Of a stretch of DNA of 64,000 bases, positions 1-12,715 are shown in pieces; within the stretch, counting starts at the first letter, position 1; each line of letters opens with the position of its first letter. The notes below the pieces were generated by a model that was not told the DNA's origin, did not search any database, and worked only from the letters and a program-made list of their open reading frames with translations. Source of the stretch: Trema orientale (Eukaryota; Streptophyta; Magnoliopsida; Rosales; Cannabaceae); NCBI GenBank assembly GCA_002914845.1, contig JXTC01000504.1:83160-147159 (forward strand), given 5' to 3'. The translations under genes and the position numbers were made by a program.

Positions 1-830
1 CTCAATTCTCTATCATCAAATATATCTTCTTCCGACTATTACTGTCGGTGTTTCAAACAAAGTAAATGGAAATCAAGTCAAATGAAATTTTTTCACAAAC
101 TTCAAATACACCATGACTATGTAAACAATCATCCATTCTATACATTCTATAAATAAATAAAAATCCAGAAGACAAAAAATTGATAAAAAAATGTTTCTTT
201 TTTCCTCTTTTATACATATAAGATCATTTCTCTCGTTAAGTGTTCTTTTGGGAGAGAAACAAATTATATTTCAATTATTTTTGTTCTTCCTTTGAAAAAG
301 CAAAAAAAAAAAAAAAAAAAAGATTAGTGAAAAGATATATTGATTCATTAATCTCTCATGTCTTTTTTATAAGTTTGTAATTAAAAAATATACTCTACGG
401 AATCTAAAGGAAAAAAAAAACAAGAAAAAGATGAAATATTATAAAGAGACAGAAAATTCTGAGAAAAATAATAGAACAAATGGAAAGAGATTGTAATGAA
501 AACATTAAAACCAGGGAAAAGTGAGAGATAGTTATTATGAGGAATTAAAGGAAAATTATTACTCAAATAGTTTATGGTCAAATATTTCAGAATTAAAAGG
601 GATCAAAAGGGGTGGTAAAAGAAATATTTAGACTTTTTGAAATATAGAACAGGTAGCTTTAGAAAATGAGTGGGAAGAGAAATAAAAGAGTGACAATAGA
701 CCCATCCAAATAAAATTCGAATTTGGTTTTAGATTCTTGAAAAAGTCAACTAGGATTTTTACCCTTTAAAAATAGTTTTCACATAAGTTGGTCCAAAATA
801 AAAATTCATAGTTTCTAAACCAAATATAAT
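1..830. other. AT-rich spacer, no gene seen
   Basis: Very AT-rich DNA with homopolymer A runs (for example near 302-320 and 410-420). The only open frame is a short low-complexity one on the minus strand with no recognisable motif. I see no gene, RNA or bounded repeat here. Confidence 0.6.
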
Positions 831-840
831 ATTGTTGTCT

Positions 841-1404
841 AGGATAATAACAAAAATATCCTCTGGGTTTTGATAAAATATTCAATATATCCGTTCAGTT
901 TTCGTAAAGTACAAAAATATCTCATTTGATTGGTAAATTAATACAAATTTCATCCCTATAGCTTATTAGGTCAAAATTAACAAACAAAATGTCAAAATTA
1001 CCCTTTTTCTAAACTTGCAACAAAACAAATATTATTTAAAGAACAATAAATAGTGTTTAGTAAAGAAAAAAATAGTGGTGGATGGAAGAGAAAAATGACT
1101 AAGAATAAGAATATTTGGTTAAGAAAAGTCTTGTATAATATTTTCAAAGAAACTTTTTCATTTTTTTAGCTATTTAATTATATTTAGGTAATGGTATCTT
1201 AGTTATTTCAAAAAAATTTATTTGTTATAAGTTCAGAGAGAAGGTAATTCTGATATTTTGTTTGTTAATTTTGACTTAATAAACTATAAAGGTGAAATTT
1301 GTATTAATTTACCAATCAAATGGGAAATTTTTGTAATTTATAAAAACTGAAGAGATATATCGAATATTTCATCAAAACCGAGGAGATATTTTTGTTATTA
1401 TCCT
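841..1404. mobile_element. Mutator-like MITE with long terminal inverted repeats
   Basis: About 165 bp at the left end (841 to about 1005, starting AGGATAATAACAAAAATATC) reappears inverted at the right end (about 1245-1404). The flanks 831-840 (ATTGTTGTCT) and 1405-1414 (ATTGTAGTCT) form a 10 bp target-site duplication with one mismatch. Long inverted ends with a 9-10 bp duplication are typical of Mutator-superfamily elements. The 240 bp centre has no coding frame, so this is a non-autonomous copy. The arms differ at many positions, so it is not recent. Confidence 0.85.
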
Positions 1405-1414
1405 ATTGTAGTCT

Positions 1415-1700
1415 TTCTTGAACTTAGAAACTCCTTTTTACGCCTAGTTTGTAGAAATAAATACCAATTAAATAACAAACATTTGGCTTGATTCCAAAAC
1501 ACGGTAAATTTTGCAAGTGGTTCGAATATGGGAAAAATGGTATTGGTGATCTAACTTGTGGAGCTCATCCAACACTCAATTTAAACTCATTTTTACTAAA
1601 CTATACCGTTATGGAAACTTCATTAAACCTAATATAAGCCCGTAAAATTTTAGATTGTTTCTCTTAAGATCTATTGTATGAATGCTCTTAGCTATGATTA
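1415..1700. other. AT-rich spacer, no gene seen
   Basis: Short AT-rich stretch between two MITEs. I see no coding or repeat structure in it. Confidence 0.5.
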
Positions 1701-1707
1701 TTATCAG

Positions 1708-1913
1708 AAGGATAACACTATATATCCCAATTTTTGTACCAAATTTTTTATACCAACACATGTGTCATATAAGTTGTCACTATTTAATTGGCGTGTTAAA
1801 ATTTACTACAAATAGATTAAACATTATCACCAATTGAGTGGTAACAAATCACATACCACATGTATTGGTATTAAAAATTTAGTGCAAAAATTGGTACCTC
1901 AAGCATTATCCTT
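1708..1913. mobile_element. Small MITE with ~75 bp inverted ends
   Basis: The left end, AAGGATAA..., is mirrored by ...TTATCCTT at 1906-1913. The inner arms share CCAATTTTTG and ATACCAA blocks over about 75 bp, leaving a centre of only about 50 bp. ATCAG lies on both sides (1703-1707 and 1914-1918); the shared flank can also be read as TTATCAG, so the duplication length (5-7 bp) and exact ends are ambiguous. No coding frame. The superfamily is not certain. Confidence 0.7.
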
Positions 1914-2032
1914 ATCAGAATGCTATAATTATGAAGCAGTTATACTAATCAAAACTTATAAATTACAAACAGCTTATAGGCCCAGACATTTCAATTATAA
2001 TATCAATAAAAAAAATCAAGTATAAAAATATT

Positions 2033-2340
2033 GGTCCCGTTTGGTTTACCCATTCGAATGTGTATATTTAATGAAAATTTTAGAATGGGTTATAATTAGA
2101 ATGTGAGATATTTGAATGGAAAAACAGTAAAATATATTGTTATTAGAATGGGAGCATTAAAATGGACTATTCAAAAATACATCCTCCCCTCTATTCTCAT
2201 CTAAGACACAAAAAATTCATTCCAATAGTTGATATGACTAAGGAACTATTTAAATAGAAAAATTAGAGTTGTTAAAACAAACATCCATTCAAATGGATTT
2301 TCCATTCTAATGGAATAGAATGGTTAAACCAAACAAGCCC
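2033..2340. mobile_element. MITE with GTTTGGTTTA-type inverted ends
   Basis: The left end GGTCCCGTTTGGTTTACCC is mirrored by the right end, which reads GGGCTTGTTTGGTTTAACC on the opposite strand. The homology continues as CATTC/GAATG motifs typical of common plant MITEs with this end. ATT flanks both sides (2030-2032 and 2341-2343), possibly a 3 bp target duplication as in PIF/Harbinger elements, but so short a match could be chance. About 308 bp, no coding frame. Confidence 0.65.
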
Positions 2341-4941
2341 ATTATATATTGGAGCTTTCCTTCCTAGTCTTAAACAGCCATTAACACAACTTCTAAAACG
2401 TTGTTAAACACCTCTCTCTTTACTCTAACTCCCACAAAGTTACAAGAGCATTCAAATTAAATATCTAACCAAGAACTCGACAAAACAAAGTAGAAGACTT
2501 ACCTAAACAAGCTTGCATGTACTTGATCTATTCTTTTTTCTGCTTACCAACCTCTAGAACTAGGATGGAAAGAGGTTTAAGAGTGATTTTGAGGCTTGAA
2601 CTAAAGAAAATTTCAGAGAGAGGAAGAGGTATTGTTTTGACCAGGAGGGAGAGGAAGGGAGAAAAGTTTTCTCAATTTTTGGTGGTCAAAACGCTTTGGT
2701 TGCAAATGAAGACAAAGCCAACTTTTTACTATTTATCTTGGCTTGGAAAAATAATAAAATAAAGTGGGTAAATGGCTGAGTGCTTAGCCATAGTGTAAAA
2801 AGTTTCCACGGCAATCAAAAAGGCTAGCTAGTAAAAGGATAATATATTGGATAGCATTGAAAACACTATAATAGATAGTAGATTATTAGTAGGGGAGGCT
2901 ATCATAGCGTACGCCTAAATACTGTATGCTAAATACTGTAGAGACCCTTTCTAGCATTCTTTCCCTGCTATTAAATGTAGTTTTTTTCTAGTATGCTCAT
3001 GCTTCTAGGGACTACGTAAACGTCATCTTTATGGCTCATTTTCATTTTTAGAGTTGTATTATTATTCTCATATTAGTTAAGTTTTATCAAAGTGTTATAG
3101 TTGTAAGAAGTTTCTAGCTTCCCTTGTATTATTCTCATATAATGTATTGAAATCAGCGAGAACTCATTATTCGAGCCTTTCATCAAATTCTCTTCCTTAT
3201 TTACTCGGAGTCATTTTCTTTCAAATGGTTGAAGCATGCATCATTATCAATGGGAACGTATTCTGCTAGTTTTCATACAATTATATTGAAGCATGTATCT
3301 CATTTAAGAAGGCTTTCAATTGGTTAAAAACACTTAAAAGCTGGGGGCTTAACGTTAATTGTATGGTTTTTGCCATCTAATAGAAATTTTCAAATTATAA
3401 ATTCATATGTTTTAGCTACGTTTTGTTCAAATTTATTCATTTGATAAATTTGCCGATATCTTACTGATTCACCTCTTCTGAAAAATTTAAATATAAATTT
3501 GGTAAATAAAAAATATAAATATAGAACTTAACTGAAAAAAAAAAAAGAAAAAAGAATCGAATTACAATAATTTCAGCAGAATACACGAACACAACCATAA
3601 ATTAATTCCCTTAGACTAAACAATTAGGTTCTTTAATTTTTTCCGATAATTCTATGAAAATAGAGTTTACTTACAAAAATGATAGGTCTTTTGAGTTTTT
3701 TTTACTATAATGTTAAAATAATTCGAGTATATCATTTTGAAATTGATTTAGTATTTAGTTTTAATTTTACCGTATCTTACCTTTCCTTTTATTTATTTTA
3801 ATGATTTTTAATTAAATTTAGTTGAATCAGTTCTCTCAAAAAAATATTAGTTAAATCAGTTTTTTGATATAACGCACTTATGATACCTCTAACTCCTAAT
3901 TAGTTTTTTGAAAAGGAACCGTAACTCCAAGTTGTTATTTCTATGATGTTTAATACATTGAACTTAAAAGAGAAATATCATCCAATAGATAAGCTAATTA
4001 TCTACTTCTAAGAAAATCTTATCCAATACAAGAGTATATGTTAAGCGGGAAAAAGGGCAAAAAAAAAAAAAAAGTTATTAATATTCAACAATAAACAAAT
4101 GCTACAATGCACCTAACTCGAAACAAACTATCCACATGTATCCTTTACTTAACATATGTACAGAAAAGAAAAATCTACGTATATCCCTCCTTTGGTCTTT
4201 GCAATATTTTTACATATTTTCTTTACTTTTCTCGTATTTAATATCATGATAAAAAAAATATATTTCAACTTATGAGAAAATATAAATTTAGAAAAGCAGA
4301 AAAAAAGAACACTTAATTTGTTCCTTTGGTCTTGTTAGTCCTTAAAGGTTCCATATAGAAGAGGGCCACACTTAGATTAAAAAACTGAGTAGCAAACAGA
4401 GAAGATTTAACATAGATATTTGTCATAAGCCTGAGCTTGCAACAATAACATTTCGCAGGGTACATTTTCTCTATGTTTGCTTATACCACAATTTTGAGAC
4501 TTTCAAGTAATAACAAGCATATAATATTGGAGATTGTACTATAAAGACATGTAATTTGGATAATAGTTTTGCTGATAAATGAATAAGATTATAATTTCTC
4601 TATGTTTGCTTATATATGCTCTTTTAGCAATTAAATATCATGTTATTAATTTCTTTGAATATTAATGAGATTTTAAACTAATAAGTATATAAGTATTATA
4701 TACAAGAGGATTTAGTTTAAGAATAATAATCTAAAATAGTTTATAATCGTTAAATAAGGGGCACCTTATTTAATGCGGTCTATCTCTGTTAAAAATAATG
4801 CAGTTTATTCAAACAGTAGATGTAGATACATTAAGATAGTAGTAATGTATATAATATTGATTATATAGAATTGGACCGATGAAAGTGAATTTCTGATAAG
4901 CGCTGTCAGAAAATAAAAAATTCATATTCATTAACTGATGA
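2341..4941. other. AT-rich spacer with a possible LTR-like remnant
   Basis: No gene recognised. A frame at 2517-2762 has no known motif and is probably chance. The stretch around 2920-3210 (stems such as TATTATTCTCATAT, then ATCAGCGAGAACTCATTATT) resembles the R/U5 part of a copia-type LTR, but I cannot find its ends or a partner. The rest is AT-rich with poly-A runs near 3535 and 4060. Confidence 0.4.
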
Positions 4942-4950
4942 TTATATATA

Positions 4951-5897
4951 GGGAAATTATCACTAAAATACTATCTGTTTTGAAAAAATATGAAAAAAAA
5001 CTTGTGTTTTTGGAAATTCAAAATAAATACATTCAATTTAAGAAAATTTATCACTAAAATACCCTCTATTTTAAAAAGTGTGAAAAAACCCCTTTGTATT
5101 ATTAAAAATTCAAAATAAATACTTTTTATTTGAGTTATCATATTATTTACTACCTTTGATTGGTCATAGGCCTAAAAAATATTAGTAAAATTAACATTCT
5201 ACCCTTTATTATATTAACTTAAAGCACACACTACACTTGAAATTGAAGGAAAAGAGAATACATATGGTCTAAAATCTCTTAAAAAAATTCTTCCCTCCAT
5301 AGTTTCAACACAAATCCAAAAAAGAAAAAAATCTAAAATTTTCGAAAAATTTTGTCACTTTTGTCACTTTGGAAATTTCCAAAAATTTTAGATTTTTTTT
5401 CTGGGTTTGTGCTGCAACTACAGATGGGAGAGTTTTTACTTTTTTCGTCACTTTCGAAATTTTCCAAAATTTTAGATTTTTTTTCTTTTATGGATTTGTG
5501 TTGCAACTATGAAGGAAAGAGTTTTTTTTTTTTTTTTTTTTTGAAGTTTTAGACTATATGTATTCTCTCTCTCTCTCTCTTCATTTTCAAGTGTGGTGTG
5601 TACTTTAAGTTGATAAAACAAGGGGTAAAATGTTAATTTTAGTTTTTTTTGAAGCCTTTGTCGAGTTAAATATAGCAAATAATATGATAGTTCAAATAAA
5701 AGGTATTTATATTGAATTTTTAATAATACTATTTTGAATTTTTAAAAATACAAGGGTTTTTTCACACTTTTTTAAAATAGAGAGTATTTTAGTGATAATT
5801 TCTCTTTAATAGAAGGTACTTGTTTTGAATTTCCAAAAGCATAATCTTTTTTCTATAATTATTTTAAAAAAAGGTGGTATTTTAATGATAATTCCCC
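4951..5897. mobile_element. Mutator-like element with ~430 bp fold-back arms
   Basis: The element starts GGGAAATTATCACTAAAATA and ends with the inverse, ...ATTTTAATGATAATTCCCC. Almost the whole 947 bp folds back on itself, with arms of roughly 430 bp. The flanks 4942-4950 and 5898-5906 are both TTATATATA, a perfect 9 bp target duplication, although the local AT repeat makes chance identity easier. In each arm the terminal ~91-93 bp unit is tandemly doubled (CACTAAAAT at 4961 and 5052, mirrored near 5785 and 5878). The centre (about 5345-5520) also carries a ~95 bp doubled segment. There is no transposase frame. Confidence 0.8.
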
Positions 5898-6389
5898 TTA
5901 TATATATATATGAATTAATTTATGTATGAACTCCTGTTCGTCATATTATGTCTTTTGATTTATATGGGTTAAGTCTATACATAAAAGAAATGAGTTACCT
6001 GAGATCAAAGACTACCATCTAGATTTTGAGGATTTGAATTTTATCTATGGTTTCAATTTTTTATTTATAGAGGAACTTTTGTTCATTTTTCGAATGGTAG
6101 AGAGAAGATAGCTCAAAATTCGCGAAAAGAGAGAAAATGAGATAAATAACGTGAAAGAGAGAAAATTAGTGAGGAAGAGAAAAAAGGAATGAGAAATAAG
6201 TGAGAAGAACCAGAATGGGCTGATTTAGGGTATTTTCAGCGGAAATTGATGTGGCTAATCCACTTTTTTTGGCAAGTGGACTTTTTTAGTCCCTTTTTAA
6301 AAAAATGACTTTTCTAGTATAAAATAATGACTTTTTTAGTCTCTTTTGGAGAGAGAGAAAGAATCATCATTCCGAAACTGCCATTTTGT

Positions 6390-6675
6390 CATTTTACACT
6401 TTGTTACTAGTAGTCACAAGTTTGTGACTGAGAGTCACAGTTTATTTTACATCGTTATGAATATTGCGAGTTTTCAAGACATGTGCAGTGTCATAATTTT
6501 ATGAACGATGGTCACAATTTATTTGACATATTTTCTCGATATGTTTTAAATTGTTATATTACTCACTATTTTGTTACTGCTAATGATAATTTTGTTACTG
6601 CTAGTCACAGTTTATTTTACATTGTTACGAATATTGTCACAAATTTTACTCATAGTCACAATTTTGTGAGTCAAA
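6390..6675. repeat. Degenerate GTCACAA/TTGTGAC repeat array, left part
   Basis: The motif GTCACAA and its inverse TTGTGAC occur many times, often close together as imperfect palindromes (for example near 6413-6440). A longer unit, GTCACAGTTTATTTTACAT, recurs at 6434 and 6604, a period of about 170 bp. The array stops at the left end of the LARD element and resumes directly beyond its right end, so it is older than that insertion. I see no protein coding. Confidence 0.6.
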
Positions 6676-8579
6676 GTCACTGTCACACCCCCACACCCGA
6701 GGACGTGCGCCACATACCTATAAGGCAAAGCCTTAAAAATATGCAAGGTATCTATCTATAATTCACAAAAATAAAGAATAATTAAACTCCAATAAATACT
6801 ACTAAATTATGTACAACCCAATAATTCTATTAAGTCTCCAAATATTAAAAATTAACTATACAAAATACATACTGTAATATAATAAATTTGTACTAATTGA
6901 CCTTTCCAGTCTTCATATTTACCCAATAAAAATGAATGACTTTCTATCTTTCATTCATGAACTCAAATGTGTCCCAATTACCTAGATAAATTCTTCCTTA
7001 GTGAACCTCTTAACTGACGGTCTTTAATACCTGGGAAGGAAAAATAAAAGAGTGAGCTCGACAGCTCAGTAAGTAACTAGTAACCTTAACTAGCTAGATC
7101 AAGTATATATCCTTTGAAAAGGTTAAATGACATATTTTAAAACAAAATCAATTTCAAAATGTAATAATTTTCAAGATAATCAAATGAGATTGTTTGGAAA
7201 GTCACTTTAACAAAAACATGAAGTAGGTTCTCAAAATTTGCAGTTTCTTTCTCATTCGATAATCAGTAACACTTTCAAATCACTTCTCAATAGTTTTTGG
7301 TGACTATGGCCACACTTAACCCCTGTGATTAGGTCCACATTTACTACACTTAACCCTTCAAGCCAGGTCCACATTTACTACATTTGACCTCTGTAGCTAG
7401 GTCCATATTCGGTATGTATTGTCCACATAGAACCCCTGTGGAATGAGTCCACATTGCATAGTTACTGAAGAGAGTTTCAAAACACAGTCATATACAATAA
7501 CAGTTCAAAAATAATTTCACTTTTCTTATTATAACATTGTAATAATTTCTAAACAGTTTTCATACAATAATATTTAATAACAATGTCATATAATTGATCC
7601 ATAGTTTTGTGCAAAATAATTATCAGAGAGAATCAAAATACTTTTTTAAATAAAGCGATTGTTTTAATAAAATTATTTTCTTTCAATGAATAAATTATTT
7701 GCGAAAAGTATATTTTCATTTGAAATCATATTTTTAATAAAATATTCTATAAACATAAGTTTATTAGAAACAATGAAATATTTAGTTTTTGTACAAAAAG
7801 TTACTAGAAAAGACCAAAGGATACTTACCTCGTTCGCTTTGGCTAATCAACTCAAAATAATCAACATAATCTCTCAAATACCTATTATCACACAAATCAT
7901 ATATAAGTATCACAACAATAAAATCATACTCTAATTACACTAAAAGTATTGACTACTTGTTGTCTATACATCTTCTATAATCAACTCCATAACTATTCTC
8001 AATAGAGAAATTTGGTAAAATGTCCCTTCTTCATAGTTGATTTTGTGAAATATACCCCATTTAAAATTTGCTGGCTAGAATAACCTGTTTTAAATAAAGT
8101 GAGTGTAGAATGACATATAGGCCCTTAGTTAATTTCGTTTTTCAAAAAAAAAGAAAAGGCTCGGGTCTGAAATGAATTGGCTGTAGTTAAATTTTTTTTA
8201 AAAAAAGGAATGAAAAAAAAATAGAAAAAGTGGGTTTAATTTTTTTTTCCTCTCTTCTTCTCAAACGCAGGCATTGATCTCCCCCTTCTTCTCAATTCAT
8301 CTCAGTCAGACTCCACCCCCACCGACAACAACTGCACTCAAAGCCCACATCCACCACGCCAAATTCCATCCAATCTTAACCCGGAACCCGTCGGCTCCAA
8401 AATACCCCTTCTTTCTTTGTTAATATGAGTTTGATTTGTAGATTAAAAGTTGTTTTCTAGTAGGACTTGATACTATAGCGAAAAATAGAAAGTTTTTGGT
8501 CAACTTTTAAGTATGAAAAGCAATAAACTGAAAAATAGGATAAAAAAGGGTGAGATTCACCGTAAAGAAAAAACACAGA

Positions 8580-9175
8580 TCGGGATAGACATAGGTGTCT
8601 AGTTTCTAGACAAAGGTGTCTAGTTTCTAGACAGGGGACAAATTATACATATCAAGTATACTTGACATGATTGTCGAGTCTTATCTCCACAATTGTTCAT
8701 CTACACTGTATCAACAATGCTAGACACAACTGTCGATCCATAGGCCAACTATTATCGTCCAAGTGCTAGACACCACCTCGACTATGCTAGACATATTGTC
8801 TATCATTCTCGACAGTTTAGTCTAGTGACTAGATACTAGTGCTGAGATAATTTCTAGATTATAAAAAAGTTACTAGACAACACAGTTGTGTAACTCGACA
8901 TAGTGTCTAGAAAGTTCGATAATTATGTCTATATACTAGACACTGTTGTCTAGCATAGTGTTTAGCTTTTTAGATAAGTTGTCTATCTGATATATACTAT
9001 TGTCTAGCTCCCCAGATAAGCTGTCTATTTGGTAGACATGATTGTCTAGCTTCTCAGATAGGTTGTCTATTTGATAGACAATATTGTCAAGTTTCTCAAA
9101 AAAGTTGTCTATCTGATGGACACTATTGTCTAGCTTCCCAGATAAATTGTCTATTTGCTAGACACTGAGTATAAT
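8580..9175. repeat. Left subterminal array of TAGACA/TGTCTA motifs
   Basis: Short motifs TCTAGACA, TTGTCTAG and TTGTCGAG recur every 15-40 bp in both orientations, often as imperfect palindromes. Similar motifs fill 13076-13940 on the right. Dense subterminal repeats in both orientations are known transposase-binding arrangements in several plant DNA transposon families; binding here is inferred. Confidence 0.65.
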
Positions 9176-9189
9176 GGACTAAAAATTTG

Positions 9190-12100
9190 ATATAAACCAA
9201 ATTAAATACAATATAATTACAAAATTAGTGAGTTTTGTAAACTTAGTCACTACTTTGTTCATTACTATTAGAAACTNNNAAAATTAGTGAGTTTTGTAAA
9301 CTTAGTCACTACTTTGTTCATTACTATTAGAAACTTAGTCACTATATAATGAAAATATGTCACTATTACTATTGGAAACTTAGTCACAACTTTGTTCTTT
9401 ATAATTACAAACTCAATAACTATGTGTAATGCATAATAAAGATATTATGTTAAATTACAAAATTAGTGAGTTTTGAACTATCATCGCTACTATAATGAAA
9501 ATATGTCACCATTACTATTGGAAACTTAGTCACAACTTTGTTCTTCCAAATTACAGACTTAATAACTATGTGTAATGAGTAATAAATATACTAAATTATA
9601 AAATTAGTGAGCTTTTAATTATCATCACTACTATAATGAAAATATGCCACAATTACTATTGGAAACTTTGTCACAACTTCGAGCTTTCAAAATAAGGAGT
9701 CTCGTTATTAGACAAGTGTTGTCTAGCTCTTCAGACATATTATTATATGATAGACACTTTTGTCTAGTTTTCAAGACAAGTTGTCTATCGGGTAAATACT
9801 ATTGTCTCGTTTTCCAAACACATTATCTAGTGCTAGACAATATCGTTGAGCTTTTCAGACAAGCTATCTATCGACTAGATACTAACTATAATGGACTAAA
9901 ATTTGAAATAAACCAAATTAAATACAATATAATTACAAAATTAGTGAATTTTGTAAATTTAGTCACTACTTTGTTCATTACTATTAGAAACTTAGTCACT
10001 ATATAATGAAAATATGTCACTATTACTATTAAAAACTTAGTCACAACTTTGTTCTTTATAATTACAAACTCAATAACTAGGTGTAATGCATAATAAAGAT
10101 ATTATATTAAATTTTAAAATTAGTGAGTTTTGAATTATTATCGCTACTATAATGAAAATATGTCACCATTACTATTGGAAACTTAGTCACAACTTTGTTC
10201 TTCCAAATTACAAACTCAATAACTATATGAAATGAGTAATAAGTATACTAAATTACAAAATTTGTGAGTTTTTCATTATCATCACTACTGTAATGAAAAT
10301 ATGCCACAATTACTATTGAAAACTTAGTCACAACTTCGAGCTTTCCAAATAAGGAGTCTAGTTATTAGACAAGTGTTGTCAAGCTCTCCAGACATGTTAT
10401 CTATCTGATAGACACTTTTGTCTAACTTTTAAGATAAGTTGTCTATCGGGTAAATACTATTATCTCGTTTTTTAAACACATTGTCTAGCTGCTAGACAAT
10501 ATTGTCGAGCTTTCCAGACAAGCTGTCTATCGACTAGATACTAACTATAATGGACTAAAATTTGATATAAACCAAATTAAATACAATATAATTACAAAAN
10601 TATAATTACAAAATTAGTGAGTTTTGTAAACTTAGTCACTACTTTGTTCATTACTATTAGAAACTTAGTCACTATATAATGAAAATATGTCACTACTATT
10701 ATTGGAAACTTAGTCACAACTTTATTCTTTATAATTATAAACTCAATAACTAGGTGTAATGCATAATAAAGATATTATGTTAAATTATAAAATTAGTGAG
10801 TTTTGAATTATCATCGCTACTATAATGAAAATATATCACCATTACAATTGGAAACTTAGTCACAACTTTGTTCTTCCAAATTACAAACTCAATAACTATG
10901 TGTAATGAGTAATAAGTATACTAAATTACAAAATTAGTGAGTTTTTAATTAACATCAATACTATAATGAAAATATGCCACAATTACTATTGGAAACTTAG
11001 TCACAACTTGGAGCTTTCCAACAAGGAGTCTAGTTATTAGACAAGTGTTGTCTAGCTCTCTAGATATATTATCTATCTGATAGACACTTTTGTCTAGCTT
11101 TCAAGACAAGTTTTCTATCGGGTAAATACTATTGTCTCATTTTCCAAACACATTGTCTGGCTGCTAGACAATATTGTTGAGCTTTCTAGATAAGTTGTCT
11201 ATCGACTAGATACTACCTATAATAGACTAAAATTTGATATAAACCAAATTAAATACAATATAATTACAAAATTAGTGAGTTTTATAAACTTAGTCACTAC
11301 TTTGTTCATTACTATTATAAACTTAGACACTATATAATGAAAATATGTCACTATTACTATTAGAAACTTAGTCACAACTTTATTCTTTATAATTACAAAC
11401 TCAATAACTAGGTGTAATGCATAATAAAGATATTATATTAAATTACAAAATTAATGAGTTTTGAATTATCATCGCTACTATAATGAAAATATATCACTAT
11501 TATTATTGGAAACTTAGTCACAACTTTATTCTTCCAAATTACAAACTCAATAACTATGTGTAATGTGTAATAAGTATACTAAATTACAAAATTAGTGAAT
11601 TTTTAATTATCATCACTACTATTATAGAAATATACTACAATTACTATTGGAAATTTAGTCACAACTTCGAGCTTTCCAAACAAGGAGTCTAGTTATTAGA
11701 CAAGTGTTGTCTAGCTCTCCAGACATATTGTCTATCTGATAGACACTTTTGTCTAGCTTTGAAGACAAGTTGTCTATCGGGTAAATACTATTGTCTCGTT
11801 TTTCAAACACATTGTCTAGCTGCTAGACAATATTGTCGAGCTTTGCAGACAAGCTGTCTATCGACTAGATACTAACTATAATGAAATAAAATTTGATATA
11901 AACTAAATTAAATACAATATAATTATAAAATTGGTAAGTTTTGTAAACGTACTCACTAATTTATTCATTACTATTAGAAACTCAGCCACTATATAATAAA
12001 ATGATGTCGCCATTACTATTGAAAACTTAGTTACAACTTTATTCTTTGTAATTACAAATTTAATAACTAGGTGTAATGTATAATAAGTATATTATATTAA

Positions 12101-12715
12101 ATTATAAAATTAGTGAGTTTTAAATTATTATCGCTACTATAATGAAAATATGTCACTGTTACTATTGGAAACTGAGTCACAACTTTGTTCTTCCAAATTA
12201 CAAATTCTATAACTATGTTTAATAAATAATAAATATATTAAATTATAAAATTAGTGAGTTTTAAATTATCATCAAGACTATAATGAGAATATATCACCAT
12301 TATGATTGGAAGCATTTTTTTTTGTTAGAGATTACAATTGGAAACTTAGTCACAACTTTGTTCTTTCCAAATGGGAGTCTAGCTATATTAGAAACGAGTT
12401 GTCTGGCTCTCCATACACGTCTAGCTTTCCAGACAAAAGTGTCAATCTGATAGACAATTTTATCTAGCTTTCCAGACATGCTGTCTATCAGGTAGACACT
12501 ATTGTCTAGCTTTCCAGACATGCTGTCTATCAAGTAAACACTATTGTCTAGCTTTCCAGACATGCTGTCTATTAGGTAGACACTATTGTCTAACTGTGAG
12601 ACACTGTTGTCGAGCTTTCTAGATAAGCTGTCTATTTGCTAGACAATATTGTCGATCTCACCAGGAAAACTGTCTATCGACTAGATACTAACTATAATGA
12701 AATAAAATTTGACAT
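9190..12715. repeat. ~660 bp tandem repeats, about five units
   Basis: The anchor AACCAAATTAAATACAATAT recurs at about 9195, 9910, 10570, 11240 and, slightly altered, 11900 and 12715, so the unit is about 660-670 bp, with longer first and last intervals. Each unit joins a segment of AGTCAC-rich blocks to a segment of TAGACAA/TTGTCTA palindromes. Units differ by scattered substitutions. Two sites with N (9277-9279 and 10600) are bordered by exact duplicates, which suggests the assembler did not resolve the array fully. Confidence 0.8.
12415..12594. repeat. 42 bp tandem repeat, about four copies
   Basis: The unit AGCTTTCCAGACATGCTGTC plus 22 more bases repeats head to tail. Because 42 is divisible by three it leaves a 14-residue repeat in an open frame on the minus strand. 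I regard that frame as a by-product of the array, not a gene. Confidence 0.75.

Noticed and set aside
2517-2762. 81-codon open frame in spacer
   Set aside because: Basic, low-information sequence with no homology that I recognise.
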